Part shown: piece by piece, positions 1 through 8,698 of the stretch
How the letters are laid out: every line of letters begins with the position of its first letter
How positions within the stretch are numbered: position 1 is the first letter of the stretch
From: an uncultured Alistipes sp.
GTDB taxonomy: Bacteria > Bacteroidota > Bacteroidia > Bacteroidales > Rikenellaceae
Assembly: GCA_910587675.1 (NCBI GenBank)
Contig: CAJUMU010000021.1
Span: 1 to 32,101 of the forward strand
Length of the DNA: 32,101 bases
Direction: 5' to 3'
Translations under genes and position numbers: made by a program
The notes under the pieces: generated by a model
Told to the model about the DNA's origin: nothing
The model's database searches: none
Seen by the model: the letters and a program-made list of their open reading frames with translations, nothing else

Positions 1-2163
1 CGTTCTACCTCCTGCCGTTGTTACGCTTTCCAATATTATATTGGAGCCATTGCGATTGTATTTGAAAGAACCTATATAATCAAAGCCGACGCCTAATGCG
101 TTGACAACTTTGGTTTTAGTACCGTCGGCGAGATATGTGTAGGTTGCTTTCACGGTCGATCCTTGCTTGATTACTGTAGGCAAGTTAAGCATATTATATG
201 ATGATACCAATAAATTGTTGGTGGCATCGGTGGTAATATTCCCGTTTGCGTCATAAATATACCCGTTTCTTCTATTTCCCGTATAGGCGAACGATAATGT
301 CGAGGGCGTTCCGTTGACATAACGGGTCATCGACTTGAGGTTCGAGTTTTTGTCGTAAGCGATGGCCTTTTCGGTGAACTTGTCGGCTTTGGCGGTTCCG
401 ATGAAGTGATCCGCCCCCAAAAGGCGCGACATCTTGTCGTAAGAGAACTTGTAGGTGTTGACCGATTGACCTTTGTAGGCCCATGCCCATTCGGAGATAT
501 TTCCCGAGTACGACGGCGCCGCGCCGTCGTAATATTTCAGCGAGTTGTCGAAAAGGGTCTCCGTGCCTTTCTTGACGGTTTGCGCCGTTTTCCAGCCCTG
601 AATATTGTAAGCCAAGCTCTCGGTAACGGTTCCGCCGTTGTAGCTCTTTCCCGTGAGTCGTCCGACGGAGTCGTATGTGTAGTTCACCGACGAGGCTACG
701 CCTCCTATGGTCGCTGTTTCGGCAAGCAGACGCCCCCGTCGGTCGTACGAGAATGTTCTGTCGAGGGTCTCGGTCGTCGATCCGTGGGTGTATGTCTCCT
801 TGGATGCCGTTATGTTGCCCACGAAGTCGTATTTGTCGGAGGTGCGATGTATCGAGCCGTCGGGGTACTTTTCGGTCGTCTGAATCACGCGGCCGCGATA
901 GTCGTAGTGGAACGACCTCTCGACATATCCCGACACGGTGTAGTTGTCGCCCAAAACGCCGATCTTCTCGAATGTCTTGAACCCCTTGAGACGGGAGTCG
1001 CGGTCGGCGGCCGTAGATATGCCTGTTATAGCGACGAACGAAGCCATTGCCGAAGGGGCGCTGTCGTAAGTGTATTCGGCGACGGAGACGTTTGAGGCGT
1101 TGTTGTAAAGCGTGGTTAACGCGCTCGTCGTATATGCGGTCGTGCTTACCGTGCCCGTGAACGGAGCGATCATGGTCTTCACAAGGCGTTCGAAAGCGTC
1201 GTACTTATAAAGCAAGGCCTTGCCTGCGGCCCGCAGATTGCCGTCTTGATAGATTACGTTATGGCCGCCGAGATCGTATCCGTAGTATTCGACGGCTTTG
1301 CCGGGGAGTTGTTTTTTGACGATAAGGTCGTTCGTATAAGTGTATACGTAACACAGATCGTTGACCGTTGCCGATGCTATCGTCGAATTCGACGCCGTGA
1401 GGCCCTTTGCGGCTTCGGGCGGCACGACGCACACGAGACGAAAGCAGTTGTCGTACACGTAATAGGTGTCGGCATAGTCGTTGTCGGCGATTTTGCGACG
1501 TTCGAGAATCACATTGTCCTGCTTGTCGGTGAAGGTTATGATTTGGCCGCCGTCCTCGTCGGTTGATGTATTGCGGAACAGCGTCGACGCGGAGTAGTAA
1601 CCGCCTGCGGCGACGGAGCCCGACGAAAAGGAGAGCTTCAGGACCTCGTTGGAGAGGTTCAGGCCGTAATCGTAAGATATGTATCGGCCCGCGCCCGCTT
1701 GATAGGCGGAGCCGCTTTTGTACGTGCGTTTTACGCGGCCGAGAGGCGAGTTCTCGTATTCGTGGAGCGTGAAGGCGTACGGTGAGTCCGCGGAGCCGTA
1801 AACGGTGAAGTTCGACGAAGAGAGAGGTGCCGATTGCGCGGCGGCATTGGTCGTCGCGGCGGCGTAAGGAAGGTATTCGCGCACCTTGTCGTTAAACGCC
1901 GCGTCATGGTAGACGGGCAATACGAGCGACTTGCCGTCGGGCGCGGCGCCGACCTGCACGGTATGGGTAAGCAGGCCCAGTCCGTCGTAATAGGCCACGT
2001 CGTCTATGGCGGAGCCTTTTTGCGGCGATGTGTAGATGCGGGTGCGGATGAAATTTTTCGATGTCGAGATTCCGATATTCGCTTTGTCGGGACCTGCCGC
2101 GAAACATGGCGCAGAGGCGATTGCCAAAGCGGCTGCGAGCAATATATTGATATGGGTTTTCAT
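1..2163 (-). CDS. Secreted DUF6443/Rhs YD-repeat protein (C-terminus off the left edge)
   Basis: An open frame of 721 codons starts at ATG 2163 and is still open at base 1, so the protein is partial. A signal peptide is visible (MKTHINILLAAALAIASAPCFA). Residues about 45-130 contain DDVAYYDGLGLLTHTVQVG and LVLPVYHDA, which I recognise as the DUF6443 opening of Bacteroidetes Rhs proteins. Many YD-type repeats follow (YVYDNCFRL, YKYDAFERL, FHYDYRGRV, FSYDRRGRL, YTYDSVGRL, YIYDANGN). In this family the Rhs core and variable C-terminus come after this point, so they would lie just outside the window. It sits 38 nt after the stop of another secreted protein on the same strand and is probably co-transcribed with it. 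The canonical DGLGRL and DEFGRE words are altered. Whether it carries a toxin tip or is a surface protein cannot be told from here. Confidence 0.88.
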   Translation of the reverse strand, partial: MKTHINILLAAALAIASAPCFAAGPDKANIGISTSKNFIRTRIYTSPQKGSAIDDVAYYDGLGLLTHTVQVGAAPDGKSLVLPVYHDAAFNDKVREYLPYAAATTNAAAQSAPLSSSNFTVYGSADSPYAFTLHEYENSPLGRVKRTYKSGSAYQAGAGRYISYDYGLNLSNEVLKLSFSSGSVAAGGYYSASTLFRNTSTDEDGGQIITFTDKQDNVILERRKIADNDYADTYYVYDNCFRLVCVVPPEAAKGLTASNSTIASATVNDLCYVYTYTNDLIVKKQLPGKAVEYYGYDLGGHNVIYQDGNLRAAGKALLYKYDAFERLVKTMIAPFTGTVSTTAYTTSALTTLYNNASNVSVAEYTYDSAPSAMASFVAITGISTAADRDSRLKGFKTFEKIGVLGDNYTVSGYVERSFHYDYRGRVIQTTEKYPDGSIHRTSDKYDFVGNITASKETYTHGSTTETLDRTFSYDRRGRLLAETATIGGVASSVNYTYDSVGRLTGKSYNGGTVTESLAYNIQGWKTAQTVKKGTETLFDNSLKYYDGAAPSYSGNISEWAWAYKGQSVNTYKFSYDKMSRLLGADHFIGTAKADKFTEKAIAYDKNSNLKSMTRYVNGTPSTLSFAYTGNRRNGYIYDANGNITTDATNNLLVSSYNMLNLPTVIKQGSTVKATYTYLADGTKTKVVNALGVGFDYIGSFKYNRNGSNIILESVTTAGGRT

Positions 2164-2201
2164 AATATTCTTTTTGATGTTAGAGGTTATGCGGCATGCC
2201 G

Positions 2202-5174
2202 CTATTCGTTCGAGTATTCGTATTCGGTTACGGCGTTGCCTTTGTCGTCGCAGATGAATTGCAGTTTGAGCGGAGACCCGGTATGGTAGCTGTAACTCGT
2301 AAGTCGTCCCGACGGGTCTTTTTCCGACTTCAGGCCCACGAGCGAAGTATAATTTCTTACCGTGACGAGGGCATTCGGCAGATTGTTTTGCAGTGTGGCG
2401 GGATTTCCGTATTTCATGGCTCCCGATACTTCGGTTGCCGTGGCGTTGACGACCTCGGCGAGGCAGTAGACGCCGTATCCGTCCCATACATAGCTGTGAA
2501 CGGGTTTGCCCGGGCGTTGAATCATGTTGAGTTTGTTGTTCAGATCGTACGACATGGTTCCGACAAGCGCGTACGACGGAGCCGAAGGATACGGGCATCC
2601 CGTGCGGCGGGTGTAGCTGTACGTGAATTTGGTCGATGCGCTCTGCGGCTCGGTTTCGTGGCAGTAGGCCTGCGTCACGGAGCCCGAATTGTTGTATTGG
2701 TACAATTCGCCGCTTATGATCTTGCCGTTGCGGACGCTGATCTGCTCGATCGGGACATCGATGATGTTCTTTTCCTTTAATGTCGAGAACGTCGTGTTGG
2801 TGTAGTCGGCCGGACGAAGGATATACTGCGTAATGTTGTTGCCGTCGCTCGTCGATACCTCCATGCGTATCGGGAGGTGGTACGTCGCGGAGCTGTTGTC
2901 GTAATGGTAGGTCGTGGTACGCGTCAGGGACACGCTCCCGTCGTTGGAATATACGGTCTCCACCTCGCCCGTTTTGCGGCGACAGCCCGTTTTGAGGTAG
3001 TCGTCCGTCTCCCACAGCACGGTGTTGTTGCGACGGTCTTCCAATGACAGCGTATTTCCCGATAAATTTATCGGATACTTCTGCGGCCAGATATGCAGAC
3101 GGTGTATATTCGTGGTCTTTTCGTATGTCGAGTATGAATAGTCGACCTTCCGGAGCAAGACGTAATCGTCTGTCGCGTTGTCGTATCTGTATTGTTTCAG
3201 GCCGGTCAAATGTCCGCGCTCCCATTTGTTGGGTTGCATGGGGAACGGGTACTTGGGGCTGCCGCTGATGTAATAGCTGCTTACGCTGAACGAATATTGC
3301 GTCTTGCCCGTCACGACGGGGGCGCCGCCGTCGGCCACGTCGATGTCGTACTCGGTGACGTCGCTGTAAACCACGGGACTGGCGTAATCGAACGAGGCGC
3401 GGGCTGTGGGATGATCGTAATAGACTCGTTTCCGTTGGGTGGCGACATCCTCGCAATAATTGGAAAAGTTGGTCACATAGACGAGCTCCTGCTCGGTGCA
3501 GTTGTTGGGAGTGTCGTTTCCGCTTGTGGGGGTCATCGTGCATTGCCCCGAGCCGTATTCATATTTTTTCTTGCGTTTGAGCGTTCCCGACTCGTTGCGG
3601 TATTCCACCTCGGCCAATCGTAACGCGCTCGTATATCCCGTGGTCCCGTTGTGGTCGAATCTTTGGTGCTCGAATCGGTAAACGGAGTTGCCGCCCGTCG
3701 GATACGTAATTTCCAGATACGCGCTCGGATTGGTTTCGTACGAATAGGCTTGGGTTATGCTGCCTATGTTCGCGGTTCCGACCGTTGCCGTCTTCGGGGT
3801 GGCCGAATCGCTCCGCCCGTCGGTGCTTACGGCATATTGATATCCGATTTTGAGATCGACGCTATGGTTGGGGATTTGCCCCGAACCTCCGAGAAGGGGG
3901 CTGTAAGACGCATATCCCCAGTAGTCGGGCACGCATGCCCCGGGCGGTATGCGATTGTAATAGTTGAACGAATAGGTATCCTTGTCTATAATCAGGCTGT
4001 TGAGTTTGCGCTGTTCTCGCGTGCCGCTTTGATCGAAGGTTACCGTTCGCACCGTATTGGTCTGATTGTTTTTTACTATAAGCTTCGTAAGCATGTCGCC
4101 GTTGCTGCCGTACTCCAGCGATATTGCTCCTGTTTTCCACGATATCGATTGCAGGTATCTCTGATCGACGGTAAGGCTATGACTGCCGGTTCCCGACTCT
4201 TTGTATCTGTTGGCCGTAAGTGTTTGCCACGTGCCGTCTTTGCGATATACCTTGAGTACGTCGTAATCGTATCGGCATTCCCGTATTTTCGGACCCGAAA
4301 GGTTCTCGAAAGGCACTTGCCCGTTATTCATTTCATTCTCGCTCGCATTTTTGAAATATGTCGAAGAGCTGTAAGTCTCCATTTCGCAATGCGAATCGTC
4401 ATACACCTCGATTCTCGGCGCCACGCCGCGTGTCTGGTTGGTGACTTGGGCTCTGTATTCGAATATTATGTCGTCGTAGCCCGAGGCGCTCGTGATCGAA
4501 GAGCAGTGCCAGCACGAAATGTATCGGGTGCCTTGCGCGGTATCCGTGGTCGTGTCAGTGACATCGAATATGTATACCGTGCCGTCGCTGTCCGTTATCC
4601 GAAACTTATTGTTCGACACATATTCCACTTTTACTCCGTTATACGGGATGACTTCCACCTTATTGTCTGGGGTCAGAAAGAAGTTGCCCGTTTTGTTCAG
4701 CAGCCGATAATAGAATTTGTCGGGTTCGGTGTCGTAAACCCCATCGAGATAGCTGAAACGGGCGGTCCATTGTGTATTCGCATCTCCGTTTTTATAGGAT
4801 TTCCATATAGAAGAACTCATAATATATCCGCCGCCGCCCAGATCGTCCTTGCCGTTGATGACTCGGGTAATCATGATATCGGAGTTCAGCGACCATCCCG
4901 AACCCGCGACATCGGGATTGGCGGTCGGCTTATTGTATGTGTTGATATCGAAATTCAGACTGATCGGCATTGTCAGCTCCGACGATTCGATGGTGTAGAT
5001 GGGAACGGTGATCTCGGGATTGCCCGTGTAGTGCGCGGGCGGACAGTCCAGAGCCTTGATGAGAGTAGCCGCGCTCGGCGGATAGAATTCGATGTTGTCC
5101 CACGGTCTCTGCTTTTCTTGAGCGAGGATGAGGGACGGGCTCAACAGAGCCAGTAACAGAAGTTTGGGTTTCAT
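2202..5174 (-). CDS. Large secreted Rhs-locus protein (YD-like repeats)
   Basis: A 990-residue protein with a cleavable signal peptide (MKPKLLLLALLSPSLILAQ). The mature N-terminus has PEITVPIYTIESSELTMPISLNF followed by AGSGWSLN, which resembles the SpvB/Rhs-associated N-terminal segment common to Bacteroidetes secreted proteins of about 1000 residues. The body is rich in Tyr, Asn and Thr in beta-strand-like repeats. The C-terminus reads LVGLKSEKDPSGRLTSYSYH and ends with a DDKGNAVTEYEYSNE-like YD repeat. It is the first gene of a two-gene minus-strand unit with the DUF6443 protein. A promoter candidate lies about 90-120 nt upstream. The pairing suggests both products act together at the cell surface or outside. 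No enzymatic motif was seen and the function is unknown. Confidence 0.85.
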   Translation of the reverse strand: MKPKLLLLALLSPSLILAQEKQRPWDNIEFYPPSAATLIKALDCPPAHYTGNPEITVPIYTIESSELTMPISLNFDINTYNKPTANPDVAGSGWSLNSDIMITRVINGKDDLGGGGYIMSSSIWKSYKNGDANTQWTARFSYLDGVYDTEPDKFYYRLLNKTGNFFLTPDNKVEVIPYNGVKVEYVSNNKFRITDSDGTVYIFDVTDTTTDTAQGTRYISCWHCSSITSASGYDDIIFEYRAQVTNQTRGVAPRIEVYDDSHCEMETYSSSTYFKNASENEMNNGQVPFENLSGPKIRECRYDYDVLKVYRKDGTWQTLTANRYKESGTGSHSLTVDQRYLQSISWKTGAISLEYGSNGDMLTKLIVKNNQTNTVRTVTFDQSGTREQRKLNSLIIDKDTYSFNYYNRIPPGACVPDYWGYASYSPLLGGSGQIPNHSVDLKIGYQYAVSTDGRSDSATPKTATVGTANIGSITQAYSYETNPSAYLEITYPTGGNSVYRFEHQRFDHNGTTGYTSALRLAEVEYRNESGTLKRKKKYEYGSGQCTMTPTSGNDTPNNCTEQELVYVTNFSNYCEDVATQRKRVYYDHPTARASFDYASPVVYSDVTEYDIDVADGGAPVVTGKTQYSFSVSSYYISGSPKYPFPMQPNKWERGHLTGLKQYRYDNATDDYVLLRKVDYSYSTYEKTTNIHRLHIWPQKYPINLSGNTLSLEDRRNNTVLWETDDYLKTGCRRKTGEVETVYSNDGSVSLTRTTTYHYDNSSATYHLPIRMEVSTSDGNNITQYILRPADYTNTTFSTLKEKNIIDVPIEQISVRNGKIISGELYQYNNSGSVTQAYCHETEPQSASTKFTYSYTRRTGCPYPSAPSYALVGTMSYDLNNKLNMIQRPGKPVHSYVWDGYGVYCLAEVVNATATEVSGAMKYGNPATLQNNLPNALVTVRNYTSLVGLKSEKDPSGRLTSYSYHTGSPLKLQFICDDKGNAVTEYEYSNE

Positions 5175-5530
5175 GATGGTGTAGTTTTGGTTGGTTTATA
5201 TATGACAGCATTGCTGTTCATTGCCGTTGAGATGCGGATAAGCGAATATGATATCGCCATGACAAAATTATTCATGCGAATCGACGGCGGCAAGATATTT
5301 TACGGATAATCCGACATTACGCGCGCTGCGTAATATGTTGATAACCAGCGCGTGAGGGCGATGAAAATCTTATCCTCGGATTGCGAAAACCGAACTCCCT
5401 GATCGATAGGTGATTACACGCATGAGGCGAATCGGCGCAATGTCGCGACGATAGGTCCGACACAACGCCGATTCGCTGTTTTCGATGTCCCGACAGCATT
5501 TGCGCCCGAGCGTCCGTCGACGGATATGCA
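5175..5530. other. Intergenic region upstream of the Rhs-type locus
   Basis: About 350 bases with no convincing gene. Short open frames here have no signal peptide, no family resemblance and poor codon use. It holds the candidate promoter of the minus-strand Rhs-type unit near 5263-5293. The right edge is the terminator of the NigD-like gene. Confidence 0.6.
5263..5293 (-). promoter_or_regulatory. Bacteroidetes-type promoter for the Rhs-type locus
   Basis: On the minus strand TAATTTTG (5270-5263) fits the -7 consensus TAnnTTTG. TTG (5293-5291) lies 20 nt upstream as a -33 element. The predicted start near 5256 would give a leader of about 80 nt before ATG 5174. Confidence 0.5.
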
Positions 5531-5565
5531 CAAAAAAAATCGGGATGCTCGCGAAAGCATCCCGA
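5531..5565 (-). terminator. Intrinsic terminator of the NigD-like gene
   Basis: A perfect 10-bp stem (5540-5549 with 5556-5565; arms TCGGGATGCT and AGCATCCCGA, 6-nt loop) lies just past the stop of the gene at 5589. On the minus strand it is followed by a run of eight T (AAAAAAAA at 5532-5539 on the plus strand, after allowing for the stem edge). Confidence 0.9.
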
Positions 5566-5588
5566 TTGTGCGGAAGTCCTTGTTCGGA

Positions 5589-6311
5589 TTATTTCTTGAA
5601 GTCGATCTTGTAGGTGCGAATATTGCCGTCGAGCGCTTTGTAGAGTATTTTGATACCTACATAGTCCTCCAGCGAGACGTTGATCTGCTCGGGTTTTACC
5701 TTATACGATACGTAAGATACGTATTCGTTCGTTTCGGGGTCGTTGTTCGAATTGTGGTGCAACTCGAGGTAGAGATACCCGTCGTCCTCGTAGAACGGTT
5801 GGAATACGCCTTCGTGATTCTCTTTCGAATTGTATACCAGAGCTATAGAGTGCTCCGAGTTGTTGGTTGCGCCCCACTGGAAGTGAATCTGGAGATTCAC
5901 GAAATTGCGGGCGTAGTAAGCCTCCATTATATCGATCTCGGCTTTGTAGTCGCTTATCTCTCCGAGTTTATGATCGTAAATGTCGCGTACGGGGTCTACC
6001 GACACGCCGTAAACGGCCGAGATGGTGATTACCGAATCGAATCCCGTTTTCGTCTGATCCTCCTCGATGGTGTAGTAGATTATGGCGCGCGCTTCGTTGT
6101 CGATGGTAGGCTTGAAGGTTATGGCCGAGGTGTTGGTGACGAATGCGGTTTCGCCGTTGTCGAACACGACATAGAAATTGCCTGTCATATAAGATCCCTC
6201 TACCATGCTGACGAGGTTCGAGTACATCTTTTCGTTGGACTGGGGTGTGCAAGATGAGCCTGCTATGATGGCGGCTGCCGAGATCATTGCAATCGTAAAC
6301 AGTTTTTTCAT
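5589..6311 (-). CDS. NigD-like lipoprotein
   Basis: A 240-residue protein starting MKKLFTIAMISAAAIIAGSSC: a lipoprotein signal peptide with the lipid-accepting Cys at residue 21. The frame is open a further 28 codons upstream, but that extension has no signal sequence and covers the -7 box at 6353-6360, so ATG 6311 is the start. The rest, including VNLQIHFQWGATNNSEHSIALVYN and DDGYLYLELHHNSNNDPE, matches my memory of the NigD-like family: an N-terminal OB-like domain and a C-terminal beta sandwich. This family is confined to Bacteroidetes and its role is poorly known. The gene stands alone with its own terminator. It probably sits at the inner or outer membrane facing the periplasm or surface. 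Confidence 0.82.
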   Translation of the reverse strand: MKKLFTIAMISAAAIIAGSSCTPQSNEKMYSNLVSMVEGSYMTGNFYVVFDNGETAFVTNTSAITFKPTIDNEARAIIYYTIEEDQTKTGFDSVITISAVYGVSVDPVRDIYDHKLGEISDYKAEIDIMEAYYARNFVNLQIHFQWGATNNSEHSIALVYNSKENHEGVFQPFYEDDGYLYLELHHNSNNDPETNEYVSYVSYKVKPEQINVSLEDYVGIKILYKALDGNIRTYKIDFKK

Positions 6312-6352
6312 TTTAATTAAAATACTTTTAAGGTTATTTCTCCAATACAACG

Positions 6353-6360
6353 CAAATATA
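6353..6360 (-). promoter_or_regulatory. -7 promoter element of the NigD-like gene
   Basis: TATATTTG on the minus strand, 41 nt upstream of ATG 6311. I see no good -33 TTTG at the usual 19-21 nt spacing, so support is from the -7 box alone. Confidence 0.4.
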
Positions 6361-6489
6361 AGCAAAAAATTATGCCCGATACGCTTTTTCGCCATCTTTC
6401 TGTTCGTACGGGCTCCATTCGCCGCGGCAACGGCTGCTTGAGTGGACTTATCGTCGCGAATCGCGTCGGGCTCGTATCGGCGAAACAGC

Positions 6490-6519
6490 GACGGTCGGCT
6501 TCGCGTGAAGCCGACCGTC
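6490..6519 (-). terminator. Hairpin downstream of the M56 gene
   Basis: A perfect 13-bp inverted repeat (6490-6502 with 6507-6519; GACGGTCGGCTTC arm) with a GCGT loop, about 95 nt past the M56 stop at 6613. No long T run follows on the minus strand, so it is a stable hairpin, and its terminator role is inferred from position. Confidence 0.6.
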
Positions 6520-6612
6520 CGCCTTGCTTATGATCAGGTTGGGTTTATACTGCTTTGCGGGGGCTTTTGGTATTTTCCCCGAGAGATCATCCACGGCCGC
6601 TCGGCCGTCTTT

Positions 6613-8271
6613 CTAACGAGGGCTGAATCCTACCACCGAGATCTCGTCTATCGAATTGCGAGGTTTCTGCGAATAGTCCGAGGCTTCGGTATTTTTGTCT
6701 GCGCCGTCCAACTTGAAATCCACGGGAATAGTGAGTCTCACCTTTACGGCCTTTCCGTCCTGCTTGCCCGGGGCCCATGCGGGCGATTGCGACACGACTC
6801 TGATTACCTCCTGCGACAATAGTTGGTCGGGCGTCTGCAATATTTTCACGTCGGTGAGCTTGCCCGACTCGTCGATCGTGAAGGATACGACGACTTTGCC
6901 GGTTATCTTCCGCTTCATCGCCTCGGCGGGGTATCTTACGTTGGACATGACATAGGTGCGGAAGCTGTTCAGATCGCCGTCCTTCCCGAACGTCGGCATA
7001 TTGTCGACGTAAACATATGCCTCTTTGTCCTCCTTTTGAACGGTTTTTATCTCCGATTTGTTTTGTCCCGATCCCGTGGAAACCATCGTCATGCTTATCT
7101 CGTACTTTTCGTCGGATTTGTCGGGAACCATCTTAATCTTGATATCGATCTCGTTGTCGGTATTCGTGCCCGACCATGAGAATTGCGGCGATACCGTTTT
7201 GTATCCTTCGCGGCTCAACTCCACGCTCGCGGTGTTGTCGACCGTCAAGGTGAGCCTGCCGCCCGCATCGGTGGTGTACTCCTTGCCGTCCGCCACGACC
7301 TTCACGCCTCCCAAGGGCGCGCCTTTTTCGTCGGTCACCGCCATGCGGATCGTCGCGGGCCTTTGGTTCGCGGCGACGCTCGATTCGGTTTTAGTGCCGT
7401 CCGTTCTGTAGTCGGTAGCCTTGGCCGTGAAAGAGAAGGTGCAGAGCAGTCCCGCGACCACGGGCGCGACAGCCAATGTGCGCAGCAGAGCATATCTGCC
7501 GCTTTTCGGTGTTGTCATCATTTTGAAACGTTTTTTTGTTAATGAATCTCTGAGACCGTTGGCTATGTCCGGACTATATCCAAGCAGACTCTTCAATATG
7601 GTTGCTATGTAATTGTTTATGTCGTATCCTCCGCGGAGCACGTCGGCGTCGGCTTCGTATTCGTGCACCTCGGCCAACCGCCGCTGCGCGATCCACGCGA
7701 ACGGGTTCCACCACATCGCCGCCTTCATCAGCTCCATCGCCACGCGTTCCGCCGAGTGGCGGTGGGCGATATGGCTGCTTTCGTGAGCGATAATGGCTTG
7801 CAGATCCTCGTCGCGGGTGTCGCGACCTATGTATATCGTACCGAAAAACGAGAACGACGATATGTCGTCCGCGGCGCGGACGATGCGCGGACGGCCGTTC
7901 CCCGCGAGGGCGCCGCTCTTGCGGATGCGGCGTATCTTGAGAAGCTGGTACAGCGTCAGGGCCAGCGAGAGAGCCGTGCCCGCAAGGTATACCGCCAAAA
8001 GGATGTTGCGGGGCGTGAACACAGCGCGGGGCGCCTCGACGATCTCGGCAGCGATGTCGCCCGCATACGTGGCGGTGGCGACGTATCCCGTCTCTGCGGC
8101 CCATACGGGAATGTCGAGCAGCGGAATTATCATCGCCGCGGCGGTCGACGCCAGCAGATGGATGCGGCATACGAGGAACGATACTCGCCGTTCGAGCAGT
8201 ATGTTGTAGGCCAGAAGCAGCAGTCCGCTGCATACCAGCACCTCCATGGTGTATATAACCGACTCTTTCAT
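6613..8271 (-). CDS. BlaR1-like M56 metallopeptidase with TonB C-terminal domain
   Basis: A 552-residue membrane protein. Hydrophobic segments lie near 9-25, 35-58, 88-111 and 262-283. The M56 peptidase core has the zinc motif HESSH (163-167, HExxH) and a downstream HEYEAD (203-208) that supplies the third ligand. After the last membrane segment come a carboxypeptidase-regulatory-like domain (about 307-360, TDEKGAPLGGVKVVADGKEYTT) and a TonB C-terminal-like domain (about 437-515, VRYPAEAMKRKITGKVVVSFTIDESG). BlaR1/MecR1 relatives sense an envelope signal and act through a BlaI repressor; here the penicillin-binding sensor is replaced by the TonB-type tail, the usual Bacteroidetes form. It is the last gene of the operon, 22 nt after the BlaI-like gene. 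The signal sensed is unknown. Confidence 0.9.
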   Translation of the reverse strand: MKESVIYTMEVLVCSGLLLLAYNILLERRVSFLVCRIHLLASTAAAMIIPLLDIPVWAAETGYVATATYAGDIAAEIVEAPRAVFTPRNILLAVYLAGTALSLALTLYQLLKIRRIRKSGALAGNGRPRIVRAADDISSFSFFGTIYIGRDTRDEDLQAIIAHESSHIAHRHSAERVAMELMKAAMWWNPFAWIAQRRLAEVHEYEADADVLRGGYDINNYIATILKSLLGYSPDIANGLRDSLTKKRFKMMTTPKSGRYALLRTLAVAPVVAGLLCTFSFTAKATDYRTDGTKTESSVAANQRPATIRMAVTDEKGAPLGGVKVVADGKEYTTDAGGRLTLTVDNTASVELSREGYKTVSPQFSWSGTNTDNEIDIKIKMVPDKSDEKYEISMTMVSTGSGQNKSEIKTVQKEDKEAYVYVDNMPTFGKDGDLNSFRTYVMSNVRYPAEAMKRKITGKVVVSFTIDESGKLTDVKILQTPDQLLSQEVIRVVSQSPAWAPGKQDGKAVKVRLTIPVDFKLDGADKNTEASDYSQKPRNSIDEISVVGFSPR

Positions 8272-8293
8272 TTTCGGGATGTTATGTTGTGTG

Positions 8294-8674
8294 CTATGCT
8301 TTTTTCGCGCGGTCGATGATTTCGAGGATCTCGTCCATCTCGCGGGTCGAAATATCCTCGTACTTCGAGAAGAACGACACCAAGTTCGACACCGATCCGC
8401 CGAAATAATCGGTCAGCATGCTTTTCATTACGGTCTTCGTATACTCCTCTTTCTCGATGGCGGGGTAGTAGACGAAACTTTTGCCCGACTGTTCGTGGCA
8501 TACGAACTCCTTGCTTTCGAGGATCTTGATGAATGTGGCCACGGTGGTGTACTTGGGTTTGGGGTCGGGCATGAGCGCGATGATGTCGTTCACCGTCCCT
8601 TTGCCCAGCCGCCACAGCAATTGCATGATCTCCTCCTCACCTTTGGTAAGTCCTTGTCTCTTTTTCATATCCAT
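8294..8674 (-). CDS. BlaI/MecI/CopY-family transcriptional repressor
   Basis: A 126-residue winged-helix repressor. The N-terminus (LTKGEEEIMQLLWRLGKGTVNDII) and the recognition-helix region (KPKYTTVATFIKILESKEFV) are typical of BlaI/MecI, as is the acidic helical C-terminal dimerisation part. Such repressors bind dyads at their own promoter and are inactivated when the partner M56 peptidase is triggered. It sits between the secreted plug-motif gene (24 nt upstream) and the M56 gene (22 nt downstream), so the three are one operon. A TACTA-N6-TAGTA dyad at the operon promoter is the likely binding site. Start could be the first Met (8674) or the Met two codons later (8668). Confidence 0.93.
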   Translation of the reverse strand: MDMKKRQGLTKGEEEIMQLLWRLGKGTVNDIIALMPDPKPKYTTVATFIKILESKEFVCHEQSGKSFVYYPAIEKEEYTKTVMKSMLTDYFGGSVSNLVSFFSKYEDISTREMDEILEIIDRAKKA

Positions 8675-8698
8675 AATGTTTTACATCGATGTCGCCGT

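Noticed and set aside
3651..5156. 501-codon plus-strand open frame opposite the large secreted protein
   Set aside because: It is an antisense shadow with no start signal, no domain and no matching promoter.
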